A DNA stretch of 64,000 nucleotides from Acidovorax sp. A1169 (GTDB lineage: Bacteria; Pseudomonadota; Gammaproteobacteria; Burkholderiales; Burkholderiaceae_C): positions 124,001-188,000 of the forward strand of contig NZ_JAUZDX010000007.1 in the NCBI RefSeq assembly GCF_030704685.1, read 5' to 3'. A program made the position numbers and the translations under genes. The notes under the pieces are model-generated. The model had not been told where the DNA came from and ran no database searches. It saw nothing but the letters and a program-made list of their open reading frames with translations. Shown piece after piece: positions 53,889 to 63,250 of the stretch; position 1 is the first letter of the stretch; every line of letters starts with the position of its first letter.

Positions 53889-54015
53889 ACGCGCGCGTTT
53901 TCCCGCCCTGAACCCAGGTCGGCGACAATACGGGGCCGGCCGGTGTGGTGCGGCCCGGATCCTGATGCGCGCCCTGCCTCGGACCCCAGCGAGCCCCCTG
54001 GCGCAAAGGACCGGC

Positions 54016-55248
54016 ATGCCGATCGCCCCGCAGGAGCTGGTGGCCCAACTGGACCCCCTGGTCTCCGATCCCCGCCGGCTGGCCGCAGTCCACAGCATCG
54101 CGCTGCTGGACAGCCCTGCCGAGGAGACCTTCGACGCCATGAGCCGCCTGGCCGTGAGCCTGGTGGGCGCCCCCGCGAGCTTCCTGTCCATCGTCGACGC
54201 CGAACGCGACTTCTACAAGAGCGCGCACGGCTTTCCCGAGACACTGGCCTCGGCACGGGAAATCCATGGCCGAACCTTCTGCCACTATGCCATTGCCAGC
54301 ACCGACCCGCTGGTGATCGAGGACACTTATGCCGACCCCCTCTGGCGTGCCGTGCCCACGGTCGAGAGCCTGGGTGTGCGCGCCTACGTGGGCGTGCCGC
54401 TCATCGTCCATGGCCAGCCCATCGGCAGCTTCTGCGTCATCGACAACCATCCGCGCAGCTGGACCGAGACCGAGATCGAGACCCTGGTGCAACTCGCCAA
54501 GGCCGCCGCGCGCGAGATCCAGCTGCGCAGCGCGCTCAAGGAGTCCGAGGCCAATGCCGAACGCGCCCATGCACTGGCCAAGGCCAACGAAGAGTTGCTG
54601 GCCGTGGTGGCGCACGACCTGCGCTCGCCGCTGCAGGTGATGGGCCTGAACACCACGGTGCTCGCCCGCGCAGGCCATGCCCCCTCGCTGCCGGCGATCC
54701 GCCGCATCGAAGGCGCCATCACCTCCATGAAACGCCTGGTGGACGACCTGCTCTCCACCCATGCCGTGGACAGCCGCGAGCGCACCCTGTGCGAGACCAT
54801 TGCGCCGGCCCGGCTGCTGGCCGATGCGGCAGACGCCATGGGCATGGTGGCCGAGCGCGCCGGCATCCACCTGCACCTGGTGCCCGGGCAGTCCGGCGAG
54901 GTCTTCGTGGACTACGCCCAGCTGCTGCGCGTGCTGTGCAACCTGATCGGCAACTGCGTCAAGTACTGCCCGGCGGGCAGCACCGTCTCCCTCAGCGCGA
55001 CCGAGACCGCCGACAGCATCGTCATCCGCGTCACCGACGACGGCCCCGGCATGGGCGAGGCCGAGCAATCCTGCGCCTTCGAGCGCGGCTGGCAGGGCAG
55101 CGCCGGCGTGGCCGGCCAGGACGGCGCAGGCCTGGGCCTGTGGATCGTGCGCACCCTGGTCGAGCAGAACCAGGGCCGCGTCGCGCTGCACAGCGCACCC
55201 GGCCAGGGCACCGAGGTCGCCGTGCGCCTGCCGCGCCACCGCAGCTGA
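54016..55248 (+). CDS. Sensor histidine kinase with GAF domain
   Basis: A 410-residue kinase without membrane segments, so cytosolic. A GAF domain covers about residues 25-165 (RLAVSLVGAPASFLSIVDAERDFYKS, then VGVPLIVHGQPIGSFCVID). The HisKA H box is LLAVVAHDLRSPL (His about 199). The ATPase domain has the N box CNLIGNCVKYC, G1 DDGPGMG and G2 GAGLGLWIV. The response regulator is not nearby. The start at 54016 has AAAGGA five bases upstream; ATG 53965 would add 17 residues. Confidence 0.9.
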   Translation: MPIAPQELVAQLDPLVSDPRRLAAVHSIALLDSPAEETFDAMSRLAVSLVGAPASFLSIVDAERDFYKSAHGFPETLASAREIHGRTFCHYAIASTDPLVIEDTYADPLWRAVPTVESLGVRAYVGVPLIVHGQPIGSFCVIDNHPRSWTETEIETLVQLAKAAAREIQLRSALKESEANAERAHALAKANEELLAVVAHDLRSPLQVMGLNTTVLARAGHAPSLPAIRRIEGAITSMKRLVDDLLSTHAVDSRERTLCETIAPARLLADAADAMGMVAERAGIHLHLVPGQSGEVFVDYAQLLRVLCNLIGNCVKYCPAGSTVSLSATETADSIVIRVTDDGPGMGEAEQSCAFERGWQGSAGVAGQDGAGLGLWIVRTLVEQNQGRVALHSAPGQGTEVAVRLPRHRS

Positions 55249-55259
55249 GCCCGCCTGCG

Positions 55260-56463
55260 CTAGTGCGGCCGAAGCATCTGTTGCGACATCTGCTGAGACA
55301 GCGCCGCAGCGCTACCCGCCGCCAACGTGAGACCCAGCGCACCGTGCCCCAAGTTCAGGTACACATTGCTGTTGCGCCAGCGCCCGACGATGGGCACCGA
55401 GGTCGGTGTCGCAGGCCGCAGGCCCGCCCACACCACCGGGTCGTCGAGTGCGCACAGGCCCGGGTAGGTCTGTGCCACCGCGTCCACCATCGCCTGCACG
55501 CGCGCGGGCGCCACCGACAGGCCCGTGGCCCCCACCTCGGCCATCGCCGCCACGCGCAGGCGCCCGCCCAGTGGCGCGAACACCGTCTTGCGCGCGAGGT
55601 CCGTCACGCTGGCACGCGGCCGGTGCACACCCGCGCGGAACGGCACCGTGATGCTGTAGCCCTTGATGGGCTCGATCGGCAGGCGCAGGCCCAGCGCGGT
55701 TGCCAGGGCCGGTGCACGCGGGCCGCAGGCCAGCACGAAGGCGTCGGCCGCGATGTCGCCGGCACCGGTCTGCAAAGCCACCACGCGCGTACCCTCGCGC
55801 ACGAATCCCTGCGCCTGCACACCCAAGTGACAGCGTGCCGCCCATGCGTCGCACGCTGGCCGCCAGGTCCAGGCACAGGCGGTGCGGGTCTCCCACACAT
55901 TCGTCGTGCGTCCACACGCCGCCGGCGAACTGCAGTGCCATGGCGCCGCGCAGCGCGGGCTCCCTGTCCAGGCATTCCCGCATGCCCAGCACCTCCTGCC
56001 GGCAGCCCATGCCGGCCTGCAGGCGCACCTGGCGCTCCTGCTGGCGCAGCGATGCGGCCGTGGGGCACAGCACCAGCTTGCCGTTCTCGGCAAAGCCGAA
56101 GTCCCAGCGCTCGTCCTGCATCCACTGCGCCAGGGTGGCGCGGCTGGCCTGCGCCAGCTGCAGCAGCTGCGCCGTGCAGGCACGCAGGAACTGCAGCCCC
56201 CAGGCCCACTGCCGCCAGTCCCAGCGTGGATGAAAGCGCACGGCCGACCCGCGCGCAAGCAGCAGCCCCGGCAGCGCCGGCAGCGTGGCCGGCGAGGCAA
56301 AGGGCTCCACGTAGCTGTAGCTCAGCTGAGCGCCGTTGGCGTAGCTCGTGGCCAGGCCCGGCGCGTGCGCGGCATCGATCAACTGCACCTCGCAGCCCTG
56401 GCGCGCGAGCTGGTAGGCGGTAGCGCATCCGATGATGCCCGCGCCGATGACACAGACCTTCAT
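55260..56463 (-). pseudogene. FAD-dependent D-amino-acid dehydrogenase/oxidoreductase (DadA-like), frameshifted
   Basis: The gene starts MKVCVIGAGIIGCATAYQLARQG (FAD dinucleotide motif) and continues in one frame to TLSLGC (about 55826). The rest of the protein (GVQAQGFVREGTRVVALQTG, then the C-terminal GLRPATPTSVPIVG, typical of DadA) lies in the next frame and ends at 55260. One extra base in 55820-55827 explains the break. The whole would be about 400 residues, normal for DadA. It overlaps the ornithine cyclodeaminase stop (ATGA) at the end of the operon. A sequencing error is possible. Confidence 0.8.
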
Positions 56464-57398
56464 CGCCGCAGCTCCCCACCATGGAGCACGCGCTCAACCG
56501 CCAGCTGCGCCACCGCCACGTCGGCCAGGCCGATGCCCACCGACTTGAAGACGGTGATGGCCGGGCCGGCCGGACGCCAGGGTGCCTCGCCGGCATAGAG
56601 TTCGGGCAGGTCCACGAAGGGTGCATGGCTGCTGCGCCCCTGCCACAGCACGATCTCGCCGGCCTCGGCCAGGCTCTGCGGCTTCCACTCCACGATGATG
56701 CGGCCCGCCCGATCCATGGCGGTGTCATCCAGCTCGCGCCCCTTGGGCGTGCTGGTGCCGATGGCCGAGACGAAGGCGCCCGGTGCCAGCCATGCACCGT
56801 CGAACACCGGCGTGGCCGAGCGCGTCGCGGTGACCACGATGTCGGCGCCGCGCACCGCCGCTTCGGGCGTGGTGAAGGCCACGCGGCTGCCCGTGCGCGC
56901 GGCCAGGGCCTGGACCCAGACCGCATCACCGGCCGGGTCCACCAGCGCGATTTCCTCGAAATCGAACCACCCGCACAGGGCATCGGCTTGCGCCCGCCCC
57001 TGCAGCCCGGTGCCGAACAGCGCCAGCTTGCGCGGGCGCAGTGCCGCGGCCTTGGACGCCACCAGCGTGGTGATGGCCGCCGTGCGCAGCCGTGTGAGCT
57101 CGTTGCCGTCGAGCACGGCCAGCGGTTGATTGCTTTGTAGGTCGAACAGCACGATGGAGAAGCTGAACTGCCCACGCACCGTGGGGTAGACCTTGACCCC
57201 GGCAACGGCCCGGTCAGCCCAGACGGCACCCATGGTGCTCAGCCGCAGGTCACGGCAGTCGGTGCGCTGGCGCCGGTGCACCGCCGCGCCGCCAGCGGCC
57301 AGGCTGGCGAAGGCCTCGCCGAGCACCGCGGCAACGCAGCGGTAGTCGAGGGCCTCGGCCACCTGCCGATCGCTGATGAAGGGAATGCTGCTGCTCAT
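56460..57398 (-). CDS. Ornithine cyclodeaminase/mu-crystallin family protein
   Basis: A 312-residue NAD(P)-binding protein of the OCD family. The Rossmann core is RKLALFGTGLQGRAQADAL (about residues 122-140). The N-terminal substrate region has RLSTMGAV and VKVYPTVRGQFS with the conserved Lys, and DGNELTRLRTAAITTLVASK is diagnostic. Members are ornithine/proline-forming cyclodeaminases, alanine dehydrogenases or ketimine reductases; the neighbouring D-amino-acid dehydrogenase-like gene and amino-acid importer support an amino-acid substrate. Its stop overlaps the next start. Confidence 0.9.
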   Translation of the reverse strand: MSSSIPFISDRQVAEALDYRCVAAVLGEAFASLAAGGAAVHRRQRTDCRDLRLSTMGAVWADRAVAGVKVYPTVRGQFSFSIVLFDLQSNQPLAVLDGNELTRLRTAAITTLVASKAAALRPRKLALFGTGLQGRAQADALCGWFDFEEIALVDPAGDAVWVQALAARTGSRVAFTTPEAAVRGADIVVTATRSATPVFDGAWLAPGAFVSAIGTSTPKGRELDDTAMDRAGRIIVEWKPQSLAEAGEIVLWQGRSSHAPFVDLPELYAGEAPWRPAGPAITVFKSVGIGLADVAVAQLAVERVLHGGELRR

Positions 57399-57436
57399 GG
57401 AAACACCTCAGGAAGGGAAAGAACGAAAAAAGGGAT

Positions 57437-58318
57437 TCAGGGAATGCCGTACTTGTTGGGGTAGCGGATGTTTTCGCGCATGTGCGCGCTCATCGGTATG
57501 CGCAGCGTGGCCGTGTCGAACCACTTGCGGTACAGCGCCGCCAGCTCGCCCGAGTGCATGAGGCCCAGCACCGTGCGGTCCACGATCTCGCGCAGCGGCG
57601 CGTCGTCCTTGGGCAGCATGAAGGCGTAGGGCTCCACCGTGAGGTGCCGGCCGGTCACGTGCAGGCTGTCGCGCACGGGCGATGCGGCGATCAGCCCATA
57701 CAGCAGCACGTCGTCCTGCGCAAAGGCATCCACCAGGCCCTGCTCCACCAGGCGCACGCCCTCGGCGTCGGTGGCCACCACGGTCACGGCGATCTCCTGC
57801 TCGCGCTGCGCGCGCTGCACCGTCTCCTGAGCGGTCGTGCCGTTACTCACCGCGATGCGCCGCCGCCACAGGCTGGGCTCGCCGTCGAGCTGCACCGACT
57901 GGCGTGCCAGGAAGCGCACGCCCGTGGTGAACAGCGTGTGCGAGAAGTCCACCTCCTTTTGCCGGCCCACGGTGTTGGTGTTGCCCCCGCACTCGATGTC
58001 GATGCTGCCGGCCTTGAGCAGCGGAATGCGCTGCGCCGCCTCCAGCGGCCGAAAGTCCACGCGCAGATCGGGGCGGGCGAGCGCCTTGCGGATGCCGTCC
58101 ACCACCTTGCGGCACACGTCGATCGAATAGCCCACCGTGTTGCCGGCCGCATCGCGGAAGGCGAAGGTGCCGGGCGTGGGGATGTAGCCCACATGCACCG
58201 TACCGCTGCGCGCGATGCGCGCCAGCGCCCCGTCCCTGCCCTGCGCCTGGCACGCCAGGCCCAGCAAGGACAGGGCAGCGAAAACCGCCAGGGACTTCAA
58301 CAGCAGGGTGATAGGCAT
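57437..58318 (-). CDS. Amino-acid ABC transporter substrate-binding protein
   Basis: A 293-residue family 3 binding protein. Its signal peptide is MPITLLLKSLAVFAALSLLGLACQAQ. The lobe signatures are IARSGTVHVGYIPTPGTFAFRDAAGNTVGYSIDVCRKVVD and IPLLKAGSIDIECGGNTNT, where D/E-x-x-x-G.. pattern residues bind amino acids. It belongs to the importer with the two permeases and the ATPase of this operon. A good ribosome site (AAGGAG) precedes the ATG. The amidase gene lies upstream. Confidence 0.92.
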   Translation of the reverse strand: MPITLLLKSLAVFAALSLLGLACQAQGRDGALARIARSGTVHVGYIPTPGTFAFRDAAGNTVGYSIDVCRKVVDGIRKALARPDLRVDFRPLEAAQRIPLLKAGSIDIECGGNTNTVGRQKEVDFSHTLFTTGVRFLARQSVQLDGEPSLWRRRIAVSNGTTAQETVQRAQREQEIAVTVVATDAEGVRLVEQGLVDAFAQDDVLLYGLIAASPVRDSLHVTGRHLTVEPYAFMLPKDDAPLREIVDRTVLGLMHSGELAALYRKWFDTATLRIPMSAHMRENIRYPNKYGIP

Positions 58319-58399
58319 GGATCGCTCCTTCGGGAAAAAGCCGCCCCCCGCCGTGCACAGGGCGCGGACGACAGGCAAAGGGACGGGAGAGGCGCCGAG

Positions 58400-59803
58400 C
58401 TAACTCAGCCCCGGCGGTACGGCCAGGTGCCAGTGCGTGGCACGCTCGAAGGCATGGCCCACGCGCAAGGCCGTGGCCTCATCGAACGGCCGGCCGATGA
58501 GCTGCAACGACACAGGCAGCCCCAAGCCCGTGAAGCCCGCTGGCACGGCCACCGCGCACAGGTCCAGCAGGTTCACGAAGCGGCCGAAGCGTGACAGCGG
58601 CGTGGTCAGTTCGTCCACCTCGGTGAGCGGTATCGCGGCGATGGCATTGGTCGGAAAGGCGCATACCTCCACGCCATCCATCGCCGCCAGCATGTCGGCC
58701 TTGGCCCGCTCGCGCGCCTTGAGCAGATGGAGGTACTGGGCCGCACCGATGTCGCGCCCGAGCAGGATGCGCCGGCGCACATGCGGGTCGAACTCCAGCC
58801 CCTCCTGCTCGAACAGATCGCCCAGGTTCGCATAGCCCTCGGCACTCATCAGGCTGCCGGCCACGCGCATGGATTCAGCGCAGCTTTGCGGCAGCGCCCG
58901 CTCCACGCGCTGCATGCCCAGGCCTTCGAGCACCTGCACCGCCGTGTCGTAGGCGGCCAGCACCTCGGCGTCCACGTCCACGCGCTCGGCCTCGGGCAGC
59001 GTCCAAACCCGCATGCCGGCCACGCCGCGCGCTGCATCGAGCTGCGGCAGCACCGCGCGTGCAGGCACCGGCAGCGACACGGCATCACGCGGGTCGGCGC
59101 CCGAGAGCACGTCGAGCAAAATGGCGCTGTCGCGCACCGTGCGCGTGAGCGGGCCCACCGTGTCGTGCGTGGGGCACAGCTCGATCAGCCCATGGCGGCT
59201 GATCAGCCCGCGCGTGGTCTTCAGGCCCACCACCCCGCACAGGCCCGCCGGTATGCGCACCGAGCCGCCTGTGTCGGTGCCGATGCTGGCCGAGCAAAGC
59301 CCGGCCGCCAGCGCCACGGCCGAGCCGCTGCTGCTGCCGCCGGGCGTGCGATGGGTGCCAAGGTCCCAGGGGTTCCAGGGCGTGCCCATCGCGGCATTCG
59401 TACCCCAGCCGCCAAAAGCGAACTCCACCGTGTGCGTCTTGCCGATGACCACCGCGCCGGCCGCGCGCAGGCGCTCCACCACCGCAGCACTGATCGCCGA
59501 GGTGCGCGGCGGCCGCGCCCTGGAGCCGGCCGCGATGGGCTTGCCGTGCACCTCGAACAGGTCCTTCACGGCCACCGTCACGCCGTGCAGCGGCCCCAGG
59601 CGCACGCCGGCGCGCGCCATCTGGTCCAGGCCGCGCGCACTGGCACGGGCCTCGTCGGCATACACGTCGGTGAAAGCGTGCAGCTGCCCGTCGTGGCGCG
59701 CAATGCGTGCCAGCTGCGCCTCCAGCAGCGCCTCGCTGGACAGCTCTCCGCGCTGGATGGCGCTGGCCAGCTGTTCCAGCGGCGCATAGGTCATGGATGT
59801 CAT
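58400..59803 (-). CDS. Amidase (amidase signature family)
   Basis: A 467-residue amidase with the Ser-cisSer-Lys triad: Lys in VAVKDLFEVHGKP (about residue 78), the Gly/Ser-rich GGSSSGSAVALAAG (about 154-167) with the cis-Ser, and the nucleophilic Ser in GTDTGGSVRIPAG (about 174-186). Such enzymes hydrolyse carboxamides. It sits in the importer operon between the permease and the binding protein, so it may deamidate the imported compound. The start at 59803 is favoured by GAAGGA; MNTPKDP from 59824 is possible. Confidence 0.93.
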   Translation of the reverse strand: MTSMTYAPLEQLASAIQRGELSSEALLEAQLARIARHDGQLHAFTDVYADEARASARGLDQMARAGVRLGPLHGVTVAVKDLFEVHGKPIAAGSRARPPRTSAISAAVVERLRAAGAVVIGKTHTVEFAFGGWGTNAAMGTPWNPWDLGTHRTPGGSSSGSAVALAAGLCSASIGTDTGGSVRIPAGLCGVVGLKTTRGLISRHGLIELCPTHDTVGPLTRTVRDSAILLDVLSGADPRDAVSLPVPARAVLPQLDAARGVAGMRVWTLPEAERVDVDAEVLAAYDTAVQVLEGLGMQRVERALPQSCAESMRVAGSLMSAEGYANLGDLFEQEGLEFDPHVRRRILLGRDIGAAQYLHLLKARERAKADMLAAMDGVEVCAFPTNAIAAIPLTEVDELTTPLSRFGRFVNLLDLCAVAVPAGFTGLGLPVSLQLIGRPFDEATALRVGHAFERATHWHLAVPPGLS

Positions 59804-59820
59804 GGGGTCCTTCGGGGTGT

Positions 59821-60507
59821 TCATGCCGCGCCCACCGTACGGCGCCCATGAGCCAGGCGGCGTTCCAGCAGCCGCGAGAGCATGGACAAGGGAAAGGCGA
59901 TGGCGAAATACAGCAGCCCCACCAGGATGAAGATGTGCAGCGGCAGGAAGTACTCGCTGGACATGGCCTTGGCCGTGAGCATCAGCTCGTTGGTGGCGAT
60001 CAGCGCGCACAGCGAGCTGTCCTTGAGCAGCGCGACGTAGCTGTTGAGCAGCGGCGGCAGCATCACCCGCAGGGCTTGCGGCAGCGTGACGTGCAGGAAC
60101 ACCTGGCGCGGCGTGAGCCCCGCGGCCAGCCCCGCCTCGCGCTGCCCGCTGTGCACGGATTTCAGGCCGCCGCGCAGCACCTCGGCCACGTAGGCCGAGC
60201 CGTGCACCCCCAGGCCAATGGCCCCCGCCCAGTAGCCCGACAGCGTGATGCCGGCCGCCGGCAGCGCGAAGTAGATGGCCAGCAGCAACGCCAGCAGCGG
60301 CACCGCACGCAGCAGCTGGATGAAGCCGTTGGCCCCGTGGCGCAGCAGCGCCACGTCGCTGCGCAGCATCCACACCAGCAAGGCGCCCAGCAACAGCGCA
60401 ATGGCGAAACCGATGGCCGAGAGCTCGGCCGTGACGCACGCCGCCTGCGCCAGGCGCGGCCACCATTCGGCCAGGTACTCGGCATAGGTCGCAAGAAAAG
60501 CGTTCAT
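59821..60507 (-). CDS. Amino-acid ABC transporter permease
   Basis: A 228-residue HisM/GlnP-type permease with about five membrane segments. The EAA-type loop covers GQREAGLAAGLTPRQVFLHVTLPQALRVMLPPLLN (about residues 120-153), and the HisM signature LRAVPLLALLLAIYFALPAAG lies earlier. It overlaps the next permease's stop by 4 nt, as expected for a heterodimeric channel. Confidence 0.93.
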   Translation of the reverse strand: MNAFLATYAEYLAEWWPRLAQAACVTAELSAIGFAIALLLGALLVWMLRSDVALLRHGANGFIQLLRAVPLLALLLAIYFALPAAGITLSGYWAGAIGLGVHGSAYVAEVLRGGLKSVHSGQREAGLAAGLTPRQVFLHVTLPQALRVMLPPLLNSYVALLKDSSLCALIATNELMLTAKAMSSEYFLPLHIFILVGLLYFAIAFPLSMLSRLLERRLAHGRRTVGAA

Positions 60508-61169
60508 CGCGCACCCCCTGCCGTGCGGCGTTCCAGCCGCGCAAAGGCCCAGCTGATGGGCAGCACCATGGCTGCATACAGCAGCATGGCGGTCAGGTAG
60601 ATCAGCGGCGTCTCGAAGGTCGAGGTGACCAGGTTGCGCGCGTAGAACATGACCTCGGGCGCCGCGATGGCCGAGGCGATGGACGTGTCCTTGACCAGCT
60701 GGCTCGCGTAGTTGCCCAGCGAGGGCAAGGTCACACGCAGCATCTGCGGCAGCAGCACGCTGCGCAGCGCCTGGGCCGGGGTCAGCCCCACGGCCAGCGC
60801 AGCCTCGCGCTGGCCGGCATGCAGGCAGCGCAGACCGGCCGCGAACACCTCGCACAGAACCGCCGCGCCCACCAGGCCCAGGCCGATCACTGCGGCCGTG
60901 AGCGGCGACAGCCGCACGCCCACCGAGGCCAGCCCGAAGTACAGCACGAACAGGTGCGCCAGCGCCGGCACGTTGCGCATCCATTCCACATAGGCCGCAA
61001 TGGTCAGCTGCAGCAGGCGCTGGCGCACGAAGACCACCGCCAACGCCAGCAGCAGGCCCAGGCTGGCTGCCAGCAGGCCGGCGCCCAGGGCCACCTGCGC
61101 CGCCGTGAGTGCGCCGCGCGCCAGCGTGGAGACGATGAGGGTGAGGGTGTCGATGCCCGGCATGCTCAT
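60504..61169 (-). CDS. Amino-acid ABC transporter permease
   Basis: A 221-residue permease of the same family. The EAA loop is GQREAALAVGLTPAQALRSVLLPQMLRVTLPSLGNY (about residues 116-151). The first part has VEWMRNVPALAHLFVLYFGLASVGV. With the adjacent permease it forms the channel. Its start overlaps the ATPase stop by 4 nt and its stop overlaps the second permease by 4 nt. Confidence 0.93.
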   Translation of the reverse strand: MSMPGIDTLTLIVSTLARGALTAAQVALGAGLLAASLGLLLALAVVFVRQRLLQLTIAAYVEWMRNVPALAHLFVLYFGLASVGVRLSPLTAAVIGLGLVGAAVLCEVFAAGLRCLHAGQREAALAVGLTPAQALRSVLLPQMLRVTLPSLGNYASQLVKDTSIASAIAAPEVMFYARNLVTSTFETPLIYLTAMLLYAAMVLPISWAFARLERRTAGGAR

Positions 61170-61954
61170 GCCCCCAGCCCGGCCTCGGCACCCACCTGGC
61201 CCAGGAAGCTGCGCGTGCGCTCCATGCGCGGCTGATTGATCACCTGCGCGGCGGGACCCTCCTCCACGATGTGCCCGCCGTCCATGAAGATCACGCGGTC
61301 GGCCACGTCGCGCGCGAAGCGGATCTCGTGCGTCACCAGAATCATCGAGCGGCCCTCCTCGGCCAGCTCGCGGATGACGCCCAGCACCTCGCCCACCAGC
61401 TCCGGGTCGAGCGCCGAGGTGGGCTCGTCGAACAGGATCAGCCGGGGTTTCTGCGCCAGTGTGCGCGCAATGGCCACGCGCTGCTGCTGCCCGCCCGAGA
61501 GCTGCTCGGGGTAGGCGTCGGCCTTGTGGCGCAGGTGCACCTTGTCCAGCATCTCCTCGGCCAGCGCATGGGCCTCGTCGCGCCGCATGCCCGCGGCCTT
61601 GATGGACGCCAGCGCCACGTTGTCGCGCACGGTGAGGTGCGGCCACAGGTAGAACAGCTGGAACACCATGCCGATCTCGCGGCGCTGCGGCGCCATCTCG
61701 GTGTCGGTCATGAAGCGCCAGCCGCCCTTGCGGTCGGGCACCTGGCCGATGCGCTTCGATTCGAGCAGCACCTCGCCGGCCTGCGGCTTTTCCAGGAAGT
61801 TCAGGCAGCGCAGGCAGGTCGACTTGCCCGAGCCGCTGGGCCCGATCAGCGACAGCGTCTCACCCTTTTGCAGGTCGAAGGAAATGCCCTTGAGCACCTC
61901 GGCCGGGCCGTAGCTCTTCCCGAGGCCGCTGACTTGAAGCAGGGGATGGTTCAC
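61166..61954 (-). CDS. Amino-acid ABC transporter ATPase (HisP/GlnQ type)
   Basis: A 262-residue ATPase. Walker A is GPSGSGKST (about residues 38-46), signature [13 protein letters not shown] (about 155), Walker [17 protein letters not shown], switch THEIRFAR. The start is GTG at 61954, with GGAG at a suitable distance. It heads the operon, divergent from the GlxA regulator. Specificity for polar or branched amino acids cannot be inferred. Confidence 0.93.
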   Translation of the reverse strand: MNHPLLQVSGLGKSYGPAEVLKGISFDLQKGETLSLIGPSGSGKSTCLRCLNFLEKPQAGEVLLESKRIGQVPDRKGGWRFMTDTEMAPQRREIGMVFQLFYLWPHLTVRDNVALASIKAAGMRRDEAHALAEEMLDKVHLRHKADAYPEQLSGGQQQRVAIARTLAQKPRLILFDEPTSALDPELVGEVLGVIRELAEEGRSMILVTHEIRFARDVADRVIFMDGGHIVEEGPAAQVINQPRMERTRSFLGQVGAEAGLGA

Positions 61955-62107
61955 ATGGTTCTCCAGACAAAACTGCGGGTGCCGCGGCACGGTCCTTGCA
62001 GCCGCACCCCTCGATACCCAATGCCTCCATGCTAGGAATACCGACCCTCTGTTCATTGCAGGCGGTCGCCGCTATATTGAACGTATGCGACATGCAGGGA
62101 AAACCCG

Positions 62108-63250
62108 ATGCCCCGACCCAAAGCCCCCCCCGATGCCCTCTCTGACGAGATTGGTGCAGCCACGCACCAGGCCAGTGCACAGAACGCAGGCGACATTGGT
62201 GCACTGATCGGCCGGCTCGACGCCTCACCGCAGACGGCGGCCACGCGCAAGCGGCCCGCCAGCGCATCGGCCACCGAGCTGCGCGTGGGCATCCTGCTGT
62301 GGCCGCAGTTCCCGCTGCTGTCGCTGGCCGGGCTGTGCGATGGCCTGCGCCACGCGGCCGACGTGGGTGACCAGAGCCGGCAGATACGCTGCTCGTGGAC
62401 CATCCTCGGCGTGCCGGGGCAATCGGTGCAGGCCAGCTGCGGCGTGGCCGTTCCGGTGCAGGAGTCGCTCTCGTCCGAATGCGACTACGACTACATCGCC
62501 GTCATCGGCGGGCTGCTGCCCGCCATCCCCACCGCGAGCCCGCGCTACCAGGCCTTCCTGCACTTCGCTGCCTCGCTGGGCAAGCCGCTGATCGGCATCT
62601 GCACGGGCACCTTCGCACTCGCGCAGGCGGGCCTCATGGCTGGGCGCCGGGCCTGCGTGCACCCCTACCATGTGGAGGACTGGAAGGCCGCCTTCCCGGC
62701 CCTCAGCTACAGCACGGACTGCCATTACGTGTTCGACGGCGACCGCATCAGCTGCGCGGGCGGCATCTCCATCGTGGAGCTCACGGCCGAGCTGGTGCGC
62801 CTGCATTGCGGGCCCGACCGCGCGGCCAAGGTCATCCACCAGATGACAGTGAACCCGGCCGCCAGCAGCACCCACGTGGCGCGCCGCCATGCCCTGGGCT
62901 ATGGCACGGCCGACCACGACAAGCTGCGCCAGGCCATCGTGCTGATGGAAAAAAACATCGGCACGCCGCTGGAGATCGCGGTCATCGCGCGGCTGGTGGA
63001 TTCGAGCAGCCGCCAGCTCGAACGCGTCTTCCTGGCCGAAACGCGCACCACCCCCTCGGAGTTCTACCGCAACGCGCGGCTCAAGTACGCGCGCTGGATG
63101 CTCACCAGCACCGACCTGCCCATCATCACCATTGCCTACGAGTGCGGCTTCTCGGACGCATCGCACTTCATCCGGCACTTCCAGCAGCTGTACGGCATGC
63201 CCCCGGGGCGCATGCGCAAGGCGCTTCAGGCCGGAACCGTGGAGGCCTGA
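62108..63250 (+). CDS. GlxA family transcriptional regulator (DJ-1/PfpI plus AraC HTH)
   Basis: A 380-residue GlxA-type regulator. The N-terminal DJ-1/PfpI-like domain includes [21 protein letters not shown] and [16 protein letters not shown], with a Cys at the nucleophile-elbow position. The C-terminal AraC HTH is [29 protein letters not shown], and the second is [25 protein letters not shown]. In related genomes such regulators activate choline, betaine or arginine catabolic genes. It is divergent from the amino-acid uptake operon and is its likely activator. Its 3' end overlaps the chemotaxis gene by 25 bp. Confidence 0.94.
   Translation: MPRPKAPPDALSDEIGAATHQASAQNAGDIGALIGRLDASPQTAATRKRPASASATELRVGILLWPQFPLLSLAGLCDGLRHAADVGDQSRQIRCSWTILGVPGQSVQASCGVAVPVQESLSSECDYDYIAVIGGLLPAIPTASPRYQAFLHFAASLGKPLIGICTGTFALAQAGLMAGRRACVHPYHVEDWKAAFPALSYSTDCHYVFDGDRISCAGGISIVELTAELVRLHCGPDRAAKVIHQMTVNPAASSTHVARRHALGYGTADHDKLRQAIVLMEKNIGTPLEIAVIARLVDSSSRQLERVFLAETRTTPSEFYRNARLKYARWMLTSTDLPIITIAYECGFSDASHFIRHFQQLYGMPPGRMRKALQAGTVEA

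Noticed and set aside
55818-55827. Treating the two DadA halves as separate genes
   Set aside because: The halves match the N- and C-terminal parts of one enzyme family, are adjacent and meet within a few bases. One inserted base is the simpler explanation.
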